The notes under the pieces: model-generated
Database searches by the model: none
The model's input: only the letters and a program-made list of their open reading frames with translations
Told to the model about the DNA's origin: nothing
In this document: positions 55,801-64,000 of the stretch, piece by piece
Numbering within the stretch: the first letter of the stretch is position 1
Layout: the number at the start of each line of letters is the position of its first letter
NCBI GenBank assembly: GCA_030549495.1
Contig: JAUIRK010000909.1
Location: 480,001 to 544,000, forward strand
Source: Nectonema munidae
Taxonomy: Eukaryota; Nematomorpha; Nectonematoida; Nectonematidae
DNA length: 64,000 nucleotides
Direction: 5' to 3'
Translations under genes and position numbers: made by a program

Positions 55801-58800
55801 TACATATTCTTTTTTTGATTTTATATAAGTGTGTTCATTTTCTCGAGGTTGGACACTTCGATTCGATGCTAGTTTTCACTGCCCTTTGCTCGCCCCTTTC
55901 ATGTCTCTGCCAATAAATAAGCATTGCAATGATTTACTCTTTATGATGTATTCCAAAAATGAAATATTCTTTTTTTCGTAAAAAAAAAAGAAAAAAGCAC
56001 ATGTTGGTTTGGAATCGGGTTAGAGACGGTGAATTCGAGTAATGGATTTTATTAAGATAGTCACTGCTTCTAAAGAGTTGCGTTAAAAAGATTAAAAAGG
56101 AGATACCATTGCGAATCTTTTCATGTAATGTTTAAGAACGTTGGGATCTGGACACTCGAGTTTTTTGATCACATCAAAGCATTGGTTTAGTTGAGTGAAG
56201 ACATCAACCACGCTGGAAGAAAAGTTCGCGTGTTGGGCGCTAGGTTGGAAACCATCTTGTTTGTCTCTGTGCAAAAAATGTCAATCAGATTAGATTTTAT
56301 CCTAAAATATTTTTGATGGACCTACAAAAGATCTTTCATGTTATGTTGCTTATGGATGTCAAATGGGACTGATAGATGTTCAATCAGATTTAGAACTGAT
56401 TTAACTCGAAAGTTAATAGAATTTTGGTTCATTATATAGGAAAAATTGTACACGAATGTAAGTGTCAAAGAGTAAACATAGCTTTTATTTTTGGCTTATG
56501 TGAAAGTTTTTTCAGCAAAATGGCAAAAGACTAAATTTTGTACTAATTCAACTGTTTCACATGTAAACCAACAGCTGCATGTTGCTTCTTCTTTCTTGAG
56601 TCCTTGTTTAGCCAAGGTAGTTCAAAATGAAAAAAAATACACTGTCGATATTTTTAATTTTCTCCCTAATAAAATAATAAATATTTTTCTTCGAAAACTT
56701 TAAAAATTTTAGACTTAAAGTTTTATTTAGATCGCAACGCTTGAAAAAATTGACTGATATTTTCGCCTTGTTCAAATATATTTTCGAGAATCCCAGCTAT
56801 AGACCAAATCACAATAAGGAAACTTCGGTGCACCGTTTCCATGCTCGCAAATTCAAATAAAAGACAGTGCATGTTGATTTTAATTGCAAACAGATTTTTT
56901 ACTGGTATTTTTCATATTTGCGCAACAATATACACTTTTTGCTTGACATATATGGATTCCCTATCCTTCCGTTTATGTACTCTTGAGGTTTGACGTCAAG
57001 GTTTTTCAAAAAAGCGCTAACTTCTTTATTTTTAGATAAAATTTTGTTAGAATAATATAAATTCAAAAAATGAAACATCTTTTCAAACAAAAAAAACATG
57101 GCAATGCATTTTGATTAAGGTTTCAATGTGCAACAAACTTTGTAAAGTATTCTTTACAAATATTCTAGAAAATTATTTTAATAATCAAATCAATAATATT
57201 ATGGTTTGGGTATGGAATTTTTGATACATATTGATTTGAGCTTTCAACGCGTAGAATTCTTTTTGCAATAAAGATTTTAAGTAAGCTTTTATTCGTGTAT
57301 CAACATCCAAATAAAAATACATACCATCTAAAGCGTGCTCCATTTTGAAAACCTCTAATGTAGAGTATTGTGTTTCACAGGATATTTAGGGATGTCTCTG
57401 CTAAATGTCTTAGTTAGTTAAAAAAAAAAGAAAAAACTACCTAACTAAGTCAAAATTTAACAAAATAACTAACTAACCTAATGGCCTAGTTTGCTTTGAA
57501 AATGTGAAGAGGAGAGGGGGGAAAATATTTCTAGCTTACTCAATTTGCATTATTGAGACTTTTTCCAAAAAAGAATAATTTTATGTTGAGAAAAAACTTT
57601 TATTATTATTTGACTTAGAAATGTAAAATTTATAAGTTTTAGATTTTAAAATTTTCAAAATAAATGATATCTTACGGCATTTCTATGATATATTCATTGA
57701 TTTGCAACTATAATTTAACAATCTTTAAGCACAACACGCTTCAAAATAGCATTTAATCTCTCAAGTATTAATCTAACTAAATAAATAACAAATTTAAAAT
57801 ACTGAGAAAAATTTTTATGACTAGACAAATGTTCATAGGGCAAATGTTCACTGGATAATTTGAAATTGTCGACATTCTTTTGTTTCGATACTCTACCCCG
57901 TATATGTTCAACTTGCGATTTTTTGGGGATGAAATACAAGCATTTTTTCGTAATACTACGAAATAGCTCTCCCCAATTGTGGGTGTATTCAGTTTTTAAA
58001 AAGTATAGCTAAAGAACCTTTCAAAAGCTCCATGCAAGTAAGCAAGCGAAACTTCGTCGTTTTCGTTGAGCCAGTTCATCACAAAAGGCTCAAACCACTT
58101 TGAATATTCTGGGATTGGGTGTGTATTTGTGGCAGGAGAAGCAGAAGAGGATGTTACGATGCCTGGTTTTGAATTTTCGGCGGGAAAGCCAGGCGATTCG
58201 ATAGCATCACATATGTATTGGTTGTATAACCACTTCACTTTAAAGTGAAAGTTCATGTATTCACTTGACTTGCACTTTAAACTTGTTTCATGTTCTATTC
58301 CGTAAAAAAATATTGAAAATAATTGCAAGTGAATTAACCCATTAGGTACCATAGAAATCAGACGATATTTAAAAAAAACGCAGACGATTTATATTCAAAG
58401 TCATTGAAAAAAGCAAACGAAGATGAAATTACTTATGTTCCCTCCCAAATGGAAACATTGGGACTTAATGGGTTAAATTAGGTGCATCCAAAAATAAAAG
58501 ATTGTATAGGCAAGATATCTTATTCTCTAAATTCTTAATCAAAGTCAAACTCAAGAAGATAAATCTTAGCATTTTAAATTTTCACCACTTGTGCCAAACT
58601 ATCTGCGCAAAACTTTGGATGCTGAATTGAGACCAAGACATCTAGTTGTATATAATCTTTACTCATGCTTCCAATGCGTTCTGCTCTGCGGAGCAAATAA
58701 ATGTTCTTTTGAGCGCATATGTTGCTTCATGAATTTTCATTCAACTTTTTAGAATTCCTCAGTTTTTTTATTTTTCATTCTAGTTGTATGTAATTTACAA

Positions 58801-61800
58801 ATGTGTGTACTTTTTTTTAATATTTTATTTAACCAATAAAATAAAATCGCCTTCCTTAAAAGTTATACAATGTAAGAAGTGGATTAGTTTTTAAAAACCT
58901 GGCCTTTAACACTTCCTCTTTCTTGTTCAATGGAATTTTATATACTGCAAAGTAACTTTAATTTCGCGAGAACCAAATTTCGGCAATTATATGGTTCAAA
59001 GACAAAATTCTGAATACAATTCTAAAATTTTAGATATTTCGCCAAAAAAAAAAGTTTTTTTTACTTGTTGAGGATTTATTATTATTAGATATTAAGAGTT
59101 TAAATGTTATAAAAAGACCAGTCAGTCCTACATTTCTGTTCGTTCTATAACACGTAAATGTGCATTCATGGGGCAGGAAAATAATAAAAGGGTATGCATG
59201 AGTGTTTGGGTGTTAACAATAGATATAATGTATATAGTAAAAACATTTTAATGCAAGACAATTCAAAAATTCTATCATTAAAATGATAAAATTTGTTACT
59301 ACTGCGTATCGCAATTCTAGTTGTTACTTTTAAAAATGAAAAGTAAAGTATTTAATTTAAACAAGAGATGAATATTGATTAATATCCTTATTCAGTACTT
59401 AGAGAAAAATATTTACTAAACTACATACTAAGAAAATTAATCGATTCCAATTTGATGCTATGCTATTTTCACTAATTTAATTGGTAAATTAGAACAAAGA
59501 GATAAAAATATTTTTGTGTACATGTTTAAAAAATACCTGGAAAAACACATTAAATTCTGATTAGATGCTAAGCAATTTTCATTAACGTTATTGGTAAGAT
59601 TTAAATTTATTAGAAGAAAAACAAAGAAAATGTTTATATGTGTTGAATATTATTATAAATAAATTAAACCAAATAAAGATAGTACATACATTCAATAAAA
59701 TTTTATAATTTACAAAACAGTTAAATTTGATCTTTTTCAGGTACTTCCACTAGAAATGGACAGGAACATAGCCATTATAAACAATGATATATAAACATAC
59801 CTTCAAGAGTGTACTTTAAATCAACGAGAAATAGATTCCATAAAGTTAGCTTGCTGATGTTGCTAATGTTGAGTTCCTGAGGAAATCTAAAAGATTTAGA
59901 TGATTGAAATACGATTACTTAACATTTTTTATAACTTTATATTATTTAAAGAAATTTATATCAAAAAGTTTACATGACAGACTTCATGAAAATTTTATCT
60001 TTTTCACGTAAGAGTATACTTTTAAATTGCATACTATCTTTAGATGACATTTCAATTTTCCAATCAAAAGCAGAAATGAATGATTGATATATAAAGTCAT
60101 AAATAACATATTTATTTTTCTTTTAACAATTTTTAAGTTAAAAATTAAAATGATTTTTTGTAGATTATAGCGAACTTACTGATTGAGAACAGGAGAATAG
60201 GTATTTGTATCTTCTTCAATGATGGAAACCATCAAAGAAATAAGTTTGGACCAGAAGTCTAAGTTGTACAAACTTGGTCCAAAATTATTTTGTGTGACGG
60301 GCACAGAAGTCGAGGAATCAACGTTTTCTTCTTTTTCCCCATTTTCTTTTTTGTTTTCTTCGGTAGGCTTAATTTAACAGAATTAAGTGTTAATTGAAAA
60401 ATGTAAAGTTGATTAAAAAATTCCCCCTAAATTAGTAATATTTTTACTAATTTTTAAATCAAATAAAAGTATTCTTTTATTACGTTTTAACGATCATTAT
60501 ACTGCCTTGTTATTTAAAAAAGTTAAAATATTTAAAAATATTTGCCTAATTAAATACATTATTTTTGGATTAGCCAAGAAACTTTATTTTTAAAAGTTAA
60601 ATTAGGCGCATATTTCAAAAAACTTTTTTTTTTAAATAAATTATTTATCTTCTGTTTGAAATTTGAGAATATTTAAATTAATATTACAAAGAAAATTTTA
60701 TAAAAGTCTTTAAAAGAGAAATACGATTGAATGATTGAAAAAAGAAGATCTTCCCATTTTGGAACGAGACTTAGGAGTGTGAGGAGTTGTCTAGATGCAA
60801 TTTTCATTCTGCTGGATTATTATGTCTCAATTTGCAACGGTTTCAAAAGGCCGAATATCATAAAAATTTAAAAAATCGTTATCTTGTAATTAAGGATCTC
60901 CTACTAAATCGTTTAATTAAAATTGTCTAAAAGATTGTGCACATTGACGGGATTATTATAATTTTTTCTAAATCTGAAAAAGCAGAGATCTTTAGAACTT
61001 TTGGAACAGATCTCTCCAGAGTGAAGAATTAGTCTTATAGCAGAATAGAAGACTATTCTTACCGATTTTTTTCAACACCTTTAGTATTAGCAAAGCCAAA
61101 ATAATAGTTAGTTATTTAGTTACGCCAAAACGTAAGCCTTTTCTTTTACCTTTAGTGCCATCACTAAAACTTTCTTCACAACTAAGGCACACCTTATGTG
61201 CAGCCCACGTTTTGTTTTGGGTCACAAGAGGAATATCAAAATAGGACTTATATAGCCATGCTGCACAAATTTGAAAATGTTTCCTTTTGGACGGAGAAGA
61301 AGCATCTAACAGGCCATTATAAAGAAGAAGTCATTATAAAATTAAAATATTATATTTTTATGGTAATAAGTGAGTAAAATAAAATGTATTCAAATTAATT
61401 CAAATTAATTAAGCATAATAAAATATAAAATCTTGTTTGAAATTAAAGCAAACACACGTGTTTAATCCGCTTCTCAAACATGAGCTGTTATTTGCAGGTA
61501 TGTGCGTGGATGATCAGCACGGTAACTTTATAAGCATTGAACTAAATAAGATTGATATAAATAGAATATTTATTATATGATATTTATAGAAGGAATTAAA
61601 ATCTATAGGAAATCTATATGCTGCTGGTATATTGTATGGGTTTTATTTTGGTTCACACACTTTTCTATTTCAACTTGTTTCTTCGGTTAAATTGTGTTTA
61701 CGTAGATAACACGCACCTTCGTTTCTAGTCAAACAATTCTGGTAAAAAGTGTGGATTAAACGCGAGTGTTTACGATAATTTTGAAAGAAATCATTATAAA

Positions 61801-63699
61801 GGTAAAAAAAATCCTTGATATTTTATGAATATCGAATAAAAAATAAGAAAAATAGTTGATCTAAAAGCATAAATCATTTAAATATAAGTTGAAATTGAAA
61901 AAATTAAAACAAGCAGCAAAAAAGAAACATCATTTTTCAAAACTTGTCATGGAAATTACACCTAAGTGTAAAGAATTTGAATTAAAATTATATAGTCTAT
62001 TAACTATTTAATAATAAAGGGCATTCTCGCGAAAACCTAAAAATCCTGGATTCGCGAATTTTTACGAAAATAAAAGCGATCCCGGTATTTCTCATTCTCG
62101 GAAAATAAGCACTGATTACAAGCTTTCTTAGTACCTATTTTTTATCGTAGTTCAAGGCAGTAGGTGTCAAAGTCGTTTAGATCTTTTAATAGAATGAATT
62201 TGTCAAGATTTTCAAATCATTGATCAATATTACCACAAAAAGTAAAATATTTCACTTAGTTAATACTTTACTTGTTTTTAAAAATTTTTTTTGTTTTTTA
62301 ATCTTTTCAAATATAATTGCAAAACTTTTATGAAATGTAAGTGCGGGAGTTTGATTGAATATTTGATACAAATAAGTATGATCTTTGTGTGATATAATAC
62401 TTAAATACATATAAATATATGATTATAATGTTCAAATTCAATTCCACTGCTTCGTGGGAAGCAAGAAATCAGATGGCGTTAAATTATCATAAAACAATGG
62501 AATAATATAGAAATTATGCCCAAAAAAGACATTCCATGCTATTGCGATGTTTTATATAGGATGCGAAAAATACATGTGAATTTTCAGTTGTAGGTTCAAA
62601 CTCTCGTTGATAGAGTTCATGGCAGTTTTCAAAAATAAATTGGTATGTCGATTTCAGGCAGGCTTTTACGCAGTCTCGAACCACAGCACTCGCTCTCGGC
62701 GGACTAGATAAACCTTGAACCTAAAATTTGAACAAAAAAGTATTATGCCTTTTCTGATATGCGAAGTTAATTTTAAAAACCTTCATTCGGAAAAAGGTTA
62801 TACTCGTTAATAAGTCAACTGTAGACTTGAGATCTTTTAACTTTTCAGGATTTGAAGCAGGAAAGTTGTTCTGAAAAAGAGGAGGTAATGAAATAGAAAA
62901 AAATAGTAGACGCGTTATACCGAAATAACCAAAGTGAAACTTTTTGGGATCATATTTTTTGAACAAAATAAGGCGAATAATTTAAATATTTTTAAGTATT
63001 TAAAAAATGAAAAATAAATTTTTTGTTTTTCATTTCTTTTTTCATTTTTTTGAATTTTTTATTTTCGATTTTAAGTAATTAAAAACTTTTAAAATACATC
63101 TTAAGATTTCAAAAACTTTTGAGAAGATCTCGGTTAATTTCGGCTTTTCCAACTTAAATGAATAGAAAGTTAATTTTACATTTATTTTTCCTTATAAATA
63201 TTTAAAAATATTGAAATACACCGAATTATTTTTAATATATTCCATAAAAATAAGATTTAGAAATGTTTTGTGAAGATTTCAGTACATTTCGTTAAATGTC
63301 ACAACCTCGTTGACGTTAAAAATTTTGAAAAATAACTCTTTGCTTTTTTCAATGGAATGTTATATATTTAAAGAAGGACATACCCATTTCTCGGGACACT
63401 AGTGTCACACTCGCTCCCATGCACCAAAATATCATTACGTAAAAGAAAAGGTAGAAATAAAGGAGAAACAAACCCGATACATCGATAGGTCAATGCGTAG
63501 TGAATTATGAAGCTGATCGAGTAATTTGATGAACTTTTCTTTACCGAAGTTCGAAGCTGAAAAGCGATCACAAGCGGAAATCGTCGAAGCTGTTGTTGAC
63601 GTTGTGTGCGCGTAGAAGGCATTTATATTTGCTAAGAGGGTGGACATGACAGCAGGAACTCCGGAGAACATGTACTTCATTGTTAGATTGGAAAAGTGT
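43575..63699 (-). CDS. unc-13: unc-13/Munc13 presynaptic priming factor, C-terminal 865 residues (whole gene span)
   Basis: Fourteen minus-strand exons join in phase at every junction into 865 residues plus stop. UNC-13 primes synaptic vesicles: its MUN domain opens syntaxin and templates SNARE assembly at the presynaptic membrane, and its C-terminal C2 domain aids vesicle bridging. In order the exons give the mid-MUN segment ([15 protein letters not shown]), [37 protein letters not shown]1 ([32 protein letters not shown]), [20 protein letters not shown]2 ([37 protein letters not shown]) and C2C ([53 protein letters not shown]). The C1 and C2B domains and the start lie beyond the right edge. 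The family assignment is secure. Confidence 0.96.
43926..44039 (-). CDS. unc-13: unc-13 exon: C2C middle
   Basis: The acceptor is GTAATTTTTAAG and the donor CACTT|GTAAGA. It encodes [20 protein letters not shown] and [17 protein letters not shown]. It has no in-frame ATG and was found by translating the gap between the two flanking C2C exons. Phases fit on both sides. Confidence 0.92.
44040..44785. other. unc-13: unc-13 intron within C2C
   Basis: AT-rich, no element recognised. Confidence 0.4.
44786..44927 (-). CDS. unc-13: unc-13 exon: start of C-terminal C2 domain
   Basis: The acceptor is GCAATTATTAG and the donor TTTAG|GTATTT. It encodes [40 protein letters not shown] and QTSKIF: beta strands 1-2 of the C2C domain. 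This C2 domain does not bind calcium in characterised family members. Confidence 0.94.
45226..45367. mobile_element. piggyBac-like MITE in unc-13 intron
   Basis: TTAA at 45222-45225 and 45368-45371 flank ACGGTTATCGACCACAGTCG on the left and TGGTCGTTAGCGGG on the right, imperfect inverted ends. A close relative lies at about 48197-48323. Confidence 0.6.
45589..45725. mobile_element. Degenerate TTAA-type MITE
   Basis: TTTAACTATTTGAGGACCGA on the left and GTGCCTGAAAGGGTTC on the right resemble the termini at 4519-4580 and 53.23-53.48 kb. The flanking TTAA is eroded. Confidence 0.4.
46635..46860 (-). CDS. unc-13: unc-13 exon: MHD2
   Basis: The acceptor is CTACTTTCCAG and the donor CAAG|GTTTCT. 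It encodes [53 protein letters not shown] and [11 protein letters not shown], the hallmark MHD2 sequence. Confidence 0.95.
46861..48196. other. unc-13: unc-13 intron sequence
   Basis: AT-rich. No exon is needed here, because the flanking exons (46635-46860 and 49430-49522) join in phase 0. Confidence 0.45.
48197..48323. mobile_element. piggyBac-like MITE, second copy in unc-13 introns
   Basis: CGGTTGTCGACCACAGTCGA and TGGTCGTTAACGGG(TTAA) match the 45.2-kb element along its length (shared AGTCGACAT, TTTATTAATGCTTTTT). The left TTAA is changed to TTTATT. Confidence 0.55.
48324..49429. other. unc-13: unc-13 intron sequence with an unassigned GC-richer patch
   Basis: The patch 48820-49060 is GC-richer and open for 82 codons on the minus strand. 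It does not resemble UNC-13 and is not needed for the reading frame. CAGTGGTGCAGGACTCG (minus strand, about 49055) hints at a transposon end. Confidence 0.3.
49430..49522 (-). CDS. unc-13: unc-13 exon: variable loop before MHD2 end
   Basis: The acceptor is CGTATTTATTTAG and the donor ATG|GTAAAT, phase 0 at both ends. It encodes [20 protein letters not shown] and [11 protein letters not shown]. This is a poorly conserved part of the family. The exon is supported mainly by its splice sites, phase and position, and it could be skipped in frame. Confidence 0.75.
49611..49917 (-). CDS. unc-13: unc-13 exon: MUN domain, between MHD1 and MHD2
   Basis: The acceptor is CACTTTTTAAG and the donor AAT|GTAAAA. 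It encodes [16 protein letters not shown], a variable linker, [20 protein letters not shown] and [20 protein letters not shown], then [10 protein letters not shown]. The single leading base completes the Ser codon split by the previous exon, aligning FVNSMEKDI with Munc13 FATSFQPHI. Confidence 0.94.
49918..51500. other. unc-13: unc-13 intron sequence
   Basis: AT-rich. The segment 50185-50340 is built of repeated TAAC/TTAATT words. No exon is required between 49917 and 52340. Confidence 0.4.
51503..51712. repeat. Inverted pair of 15-bp-period arrays
   Basis: The left arm (51503-51568) is four units of a 15-bp word: GAACATTTAGCCGAG, GGACATTTGGCCGAA, GGATATTTAGGAGAT, GGACATTTCACCGAA. The right arm (51642-51712) carries the inverse, ATCGGCTAAATGTCC and relatives, at the same period, making a stem with a loop of about 75 bp. 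Confidence 0.8.
52340..52593 (-). CDS. unc-13: unc-13 exon: MUN domain after MHD1
   Basis: The acceptor is TTTGATTTTAG and the donor AATAG|GTAATA. It encodes [40 protein letters not shown] and [20 protein letters not shown]. It is locally GC-richer than the surrounding introns, as expected of conserved coding sequence. Confidence 0.95.
52594..53229. other. unc-13: unc-13 intron sequence
   Basis: AT-rich with no feature recognised. Confidence 0.35.
53230..53480. mobile_element. Possible degenerate TTAA-type MITE
   Basis: TTACCCGTTGAGGATTAATG and TTTTGCCTGAGATGGTTA are inverted-like and resemble the 4.5- and 45.6-kb termini. A third terminus-like word (TGGTCCTCAAAG) lies at 53341, so one element may be nested in another. 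Confidence 0.3.
53690..54530 (-). pseudogene. Degenerate mariner transposase
   Basis: Read on the minus strand: SMGRK (about 54.48 kb), [31 protein letters not shown], then a poorly matching centre, and near 53.75-53.86 kb [11 protein letters not shown] with [14 protein letters not shown] and a stop. The last piece is the characteristic mariner end ((R)xxLEAVIxxxGGxI). Many stops and frameshifts are present, and the DD34D centre could not be followed. Located in the unc-13 intron between exons 52340-52593 and 56107-56266. Confidence 0.65.
54703..54762 (+). repeat. 15-bp-period array (four units)
   Basis: GTTAGTTGAAATGTC, TTGGTTGAAACAGCC, TTAGTTATAACATCG, TTATTTGAAACATCC follow one another exactly at 15 bp, then GGTCGCCC. 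Confidence 0.7.
54763..55302. other. unc-13: unc-13 intron sequence
   Basis: AT-rich with a short (AAT)n run at about 54866-54880. No feature recognised. Confidence 0.35.
55311..55708 (+). mobile_element. hAT MITE (398 bp) with perfect 8-bp duplication
   Basis: CAGGGGTCGGGAACCTATGG and GGTTCCCGGCCCCTG are inverted ends flanked exactly by CATTAGAA (55303-55310 and 55709-55716). GGCTCGCGAGCC forms a 12-bp palindrome near the left end. Same family as 42181-42507. Lies in an unc-13 intron. Confidence 0.92.
56107..56266 (-). CDS. unc-13: unc-13 exon: MHD1
   Basis: The acceptor is TTTTTTGCACAG and the donor ATG|GTATCT. It encodes [20 protein letters not shown] and [20 protein letters not shown], then KHYMKRFAM. 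It is a near-perfect match to the conserved MHD1 core. Confidence 0.95.
56267..57810. other. unc-13: unc-13 intron sequence
   Basis: AT-rich. Neighbouring exons join in frame, so no exon is missing. A-run tracts near 57421 only. Confidence 0.4.
57826..57870 (+). repeat. 15-bp-period array (three units)
   Basis: GACAAATGTTCATAG, GGCAAATGTTCACTG and GATAATTTGAAATTG at about 57826-57870 keep a 15-bp spacing. The words resemble the 51.5-kb arrays (GGACATTTGGCCGAA). Confidence 0.55.
58018..58294 (-). CDS. unc-13: unc-13 exon: start of MHD1 with extra linker
   Basis: The acceptor is TTTACGGAATAG and the donor AAAG|GTTCTT. It encodes [18 protein letters not shown], a linker of about 34 residues rich in Ser/Ala/Pro/Thr, then [20 protein letters not shown] and the LHGAFER end. 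Vertebrate Munc13-1 has only about 11 residues at the linker, so this protein carries a species-specific insertion. A piggyBac-like MITE lies 44 bases upstream of the acceptor. Confidence 0.94.
58338..58472. mobile_element. piggyBac-like MITE (135 bp) just upstream of an unc-13 exon
   Basis: TTAA at 58334-58337 and 58473-58476 flank CCCATTAGGTACC and GGGACTTAATGGG, a terminal inverted repeat. The element lies within 45-180 bases of the acceptor of exon 58018-58294, in the branch-point side of the intron. Confidence 0.75.
58480..59800. other. unc-13: unc-13 intron sequence
   Basis: AT-rich, no feature recognised. 59380-59700 contains two similar segments (TCTAATTAGATGCTAxGCxATTTTCA-type words about 120 bp apart), suggesting a local duplication. 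Confidence 0.35.
59801..59886 (-). CDS. unc-13: unc-13 exon: short MUN exon
   Basis: The acceptor is CTTTTAG and the donor GAAG|GTATGT. It encodes [20 protein letters not shown] and VDLKYTLE, matching Munc13 FPQELNVGKIS...DMKYAMEE. The leading A completes the Gln split by the previous exon. It is not covered by any long ATG-started open frame. Confidence 0.9.
60180..60367 (-). CDS. unc-13: unc-13 exon: MUN domain with a Glu/Lys-rich insert
   Basis: The donor is CA|GTAAGT. The acceptor, TTAAATTAAG, is weak. The first 30 or so residues ([20 protein letters not shown]...) are a charged linker of the kind that varies between species. Conserved [20 protein letters not shown] and [14 protein letters not shown] follow. 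Confidence 0.92.
60368..61090. other. unc-13: unc-13 intron sequence
   Basis: AT-rich, no feature recognised. Confidence 0.35.
61105..61310 (-). pseudogene. Fragment of a Cys/His-rich dispersed gene family
   Basis: The minus strand reads [20 protein letters not shown], then [20 protein letters not shown] and [15 protein letters not shown]-(A/V)-x-H-x-x-C-x-x-C followed by W/G-x-x-GK(R/K)xxLxFG is a pattern I recall from a multicopy arthropod gene family with a DCYFC box. That box is not seen here. It sits in an unc-13 intron without splice support, so it is probably a transposon-borne or retrocopied piece. Confidence 0.4.
61311..62573. other. unc-13: unc-13 intron sequence
   Basis: AT-rich, no feature recognised. 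Confidence 0.35.
62574..62720 (-). CDS. unc-13: unc-13 exon: MUN domain
   Basis: The acceptor is CAAATTTTAG and the donor CAT|GTATTT, phase 0. It encodes [20 protein letters not shown] and then [18 protein letters not shown], matching the Munc13 segment that ends HELYSREYQ. Only 60 bases separate it from the previous exon. Confidence 0.93.
62781..62870 (-). CDS. unc-13: unc-13 exon: MUN domain
   Basis: The acceptor is CTCTTTTTCAG and the donor AAG|GTTTTT, phase 0 at both ends. It encodes [20 protein letters not shown], then [10 protein letters not shown], a highly conserved Munc13 signature. Confidence 0.93.
62871..63473. other. unc-13: unc-13 intron sequence
   Basis: AT-rich intron between two MUN-domain exons. 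No feature recognised. Confidence 0.4.
63474..63699 (-). CDS. unc-13: unc-13 exon: mid-MUN domain
   Basis: The acceptor (minus strand) is TATCTTTTAG and the donor CGG|GTTTGT. It encodes [20 protein letters not shown] and, further on, [20 protein letters not shown], almost identical to the conserved Munc13 sequence. One leading base completes a split codon, so an earlier exon exists beyond 63700. Confidence 0.93.
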
Positions 63700-64000
63700 C
63701 TAAAAGATATACCAAAAAGCTTCCTTTTCATCTTATAGTGGATAACACTATCTTAGGAATATTACGTCAACTTTTCCCGCTTAGTGGCATACAAAGAGGG
63801 CAAGGGGCCGGAGGGCGATGTGCTCAAGGTGAAAAATTTATTAGTTTTAACATAGCATTAATAAAAATATGTTAGACGGTTATAATGGTTGCTATAGTTT
63901 GTTTCTTATCTTATATACTTGTATTATTCAGTTTTGAGGTTTTGAAGTGGCATGATGAGTTTTAAGGAGGTCGCCAAATTAACAACCGATGGGGTGGCAG
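63700..64000. other. unc-13: unc-13 intron reaching the window edge
   Basis: GC-richer words at 63775-63830 (GGGGCCGGAGGGCGATGTGC) and 63950-64000 do not translate to UNC-13 sequence. The latter may be the end of a transposon cut by the window edge. Confidence 0.3.

Noticed and set aside
1-64000. LTR retroelements, Polintons or other virus-like copies
   Set aside because: No paired long terminal repeats and no recognisable gag, pol, capsid or envelope segment were seen. The one reverse transcriptase piece is of non-LTR type.

Overview
This is an AT-rich window of animal nuclear DNA. Its genes are made of small exons separated by long GT-AG introns, and DNA-transposon debris is dense. Two host genes run tail to tail. 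No bacterial, organellar or viral gene set was seen, and no intact rRNA or tRNA gene. The unc-13 protein is of ordinary bilaterian type. Together with abundant hAT, pogo, mariner and piggyBac-like elements and a jockey/CR1-like LINE, this suggests an invertebrate, perhaps an arthropod. The species cannot be fixed from the sequence.

Left half, plus strand (about 6.9-38.75 kb): a large coiled-coil protein gene. At least 15 exons can be chained with consistent splice phases, giving about 1,044 residues with the 5' end missing. The first two thirds is heptad-rich coiled coil. The last third is Ser/Pro/Lys/Arg-rich and disordered, ends at a stop at 38747-38749 and is followed by AATAAA. The N-terminal coiled coil recalls the MTCL/SOGA microtubule cross-linking family, but that is only a suggestion.

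Right half, minus strand (63.7 down to 43.6 kb): fourteen exons of unc-13/Munc13 that join in frame into 865 residues. They cover the MUN domain (with MHD1 and MHD2), the C-terminal C2 domain and the native stop. The 5' part (C1, C2B and the N-terminus) lies beyond the right edge. The two stop codons are about 4.8 kb apart, and that gap holds a pogo-type MITE, a small hAT MITE and a rearranged hAT copy.

Mobile DNA explains much of the intronic and flanking sequence. It includes several hAT elements with exact or near-exact 8-bp target duplications (452, 14825, 15727, 27318, 40855, 55311), hAT transposase remnants (23.5, 26.1, 28.8 kb) and two related pogo-type MITEs (21.8, 39.6 kb). It also includes a Mutator-like insertion with a 10-bp duplication (17.1 kb), a 503-bp retroposon with a 12-bp duplication (2.7 kb), piggyBac-like TTAA MITEs in unc-13 introns, a degenerate mariner (53.7 kb), a degenerate Tigger/Jerky transposase (8.3 kb), a LINE reverse transcriptase fragment (33 kb) and several tRNA-derived SINEs. 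Related copies inside the window supply empty sites for two insertions. The least explained signals are short arrays with a 15-bp period (16.1, 41.5, 51.5, 54.7, 57.8 kb), a 2.15-kb fold-back unit with internal repeats (34.8-37.0 kb), and a long hairpin at 10.4 kb.
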